This document shows, piece by piece, positions 20,343 to 20,850 of a DNA stretch of 20,850 nucleotides. This stretch comes from a virus, in the IMG/VR virus record IMGVR_UViG_3300028767_000098, positions 1 to 20,850 of that record. One strand, written 5' to 3'. The stretch's first letter is position 1. Every line of letters begins with the position of its first letter. A program made the translations under genes and the position numbers. The notes under the pieces are model-generated. The model had not been told where the DNA came from. It did not search any database and worked only from the letters and a program-made list of their open reading frames with translations.

Positions 20343-20850
20343 TTATACAGGCATTGCCGAATTAGGCAAGTAACTAAAGAAAGTCATCAAAAGCGTATGA
20401 CCGGCAACGCTTTCATTAGCGTTCATATCAATGGGAATAGTAATAGCGGCATCCTTTTCAACCTTAAGCCTACCGTTGCCTAAAGACATAGAAGGAATGT
20501 CAATAACAGTTCCCGCATTCTTGTGGGCAAGAATGACATTAAAGCCAACATCGGAATTGTTGCGAACAGCGTTAACAGCCCCAACGGTAGAGAAATAAGC
20601 AGTAAGGGAACCGCTAATTATAAAATCACCAGCGGTAGCGTCAAAAGCGCCAAGGGTTCCCAACGCCTTAGTAGGCTTAACACCATTGTTAATAACCAGT
20701 TTGGCATCGTTGACATAAGCAAACAAAGGCGAACCGTTCACATTAAGCGGATCAACAATGCTAAGCTTAATCCGATAAATATCAGAAGACGTATTGAAAG
20801 CATTTTCAGCAACGGCAGGAATACGAGTTCCGGCCTTTACACCGGTAGCG
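20343..20850 (-). CDS. Major tail tube protein, N-terminus outside the window
   Basis: The open frame runs to the right edge, 169 codons visible, without a start; an internal GTG at 20741 is not a good start because the frame continues upstream with similar composition. The segment NGSPLFAYVNDAKLVINNGV, then ATAGDFIISGSLTAYFSTVGAVNAVRNN and a beta-rich ending resemble the tail tube proteins of siphoviruses that polymerise as hexameric rings. The next genes (chaperone pair, then tape measure) fit. The strong terminator right after it suits a highly expressed structural gene. The first part of the protein is missing here, so domain completeness cannot be judged. Confidence 0.75.
   Translation of the reverse strand, partial: ATGVKAGTRIPAVAENAFNTSSDIYRIKLSIVDPLNVNGSPLFAYVNDAKLVINNGVKPTKALGTLGAFDATAGDFIISGSLTAYFSTVGAVNAVRNNSDVGFNVILAHKNAGTVIDIPSMSLGNGRLKVEKDAAITIPIDMNANESVAGHTLLMTFFSYLPNSAMPV

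Larger units (their letters stand above)
326..20529. repeat. Dispersed octamer TGCCCACA, 14 copies
   Basis: TGCCCACA reads on the plus strand at 326, 3299, 6319, 8871, 10141, 14672, 16154 and 19150 (first base). Its complement TGTGGGCA is at 446, 2476, 7364, 9373, 14759 and 20522. Nine copies extend to TGCCCACAA, four to TGCCCACAG and one to TGCCCACAT, usually followed by more purines. Copies fall in all coding frames and in one intergenic leader, so protein sequence does not explain them. At roughly 41% GC (estimated, not counted) about 0.4 would be expected by chance. Confidence 0.8.

Noticed and set aside
326-20529. TGCCCACA copies as DnaA boxes
   Set aside because: TTGCCCACA differs from TTATCCACA at two core positions and from TTGTCCACA at one. 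The preceding base is T in only three of the fourteen copies, and they are scattered rather than clustered at an origin.

Overview
The window is part of the genome of a tailed bacteriophage with a long non-contractile tail. Evidence is a lambda-type tail gene order: tail tube protein, G/GT chaperone pair with a frameshift site, 1056-residue tape measure, DUF1833-like protein, NlpC/P60-type peptidase, and J-like tip protein. The window also carries a phage-encoded replication and recombination set. No integrase, lysis or capsid gene is visible, so a virulent lifestyle is likely but not shown. The J/NlpC/DUF1833 tail tip points to a Gram-negative host. The DNA is mostly AT-rich with local GC-rich patches, and the host cannot be named from this sequence.

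Layout. Positions 1-1050 are read leftward: a primase-polymerase that runs off the left edge, preceded by a 65-aa helix-turn-helix protein. A divergent control region (1051-1234) holds a promoter for each direction and several repeats. Positions 1235-10378 are read rightward: a MazG-fold-like protein, small unknown proteins, a Sak4-like ATPase, tRNA-Leu(UAA), a DUF669/SSB-like protein followed by a strong terminator, a Cas4/RecB-like exonuclease, an endonuclease VII-like HNH protein, a RadD-like SF2 helicase, a small Cys-rich protein, a sliding-clamp-like protein, a small zinc-ribbon gene interrupted by an in-frame TAA, and a family B DNA polymerase. Positions 10375-20850 are read leftward and carry the tail genes, ending at the left with an SGNH-hydrolase receptor-binding protein split by a +1 frameshift. 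The right edge cuts the tail tube gene. No gene-free stretch exceeds 300 bases.

How it fits together. The rightward block looks like a self-contained replisome and recombination set: primase-polymerase, polymerase B, clamp, helicase, single-strand binding protein, Sak4 annealing/recombinase ATPase, RecB-like nuclease and a junction resolvase. The leftward block builds the tail tube, scaffolds it on the tape measure, and finishes with the wall-degrading and adsorption tip.

The most unexpected signal is not a gene. The octamer TGCCCACA occurs 14 times on the two strands (about 0.4 expected by rough hand estimate), in different reading frames, between genes and inside genes. Some copies form inverted pairs or sit in hairpin loops. 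I do not recognise it as a described element.
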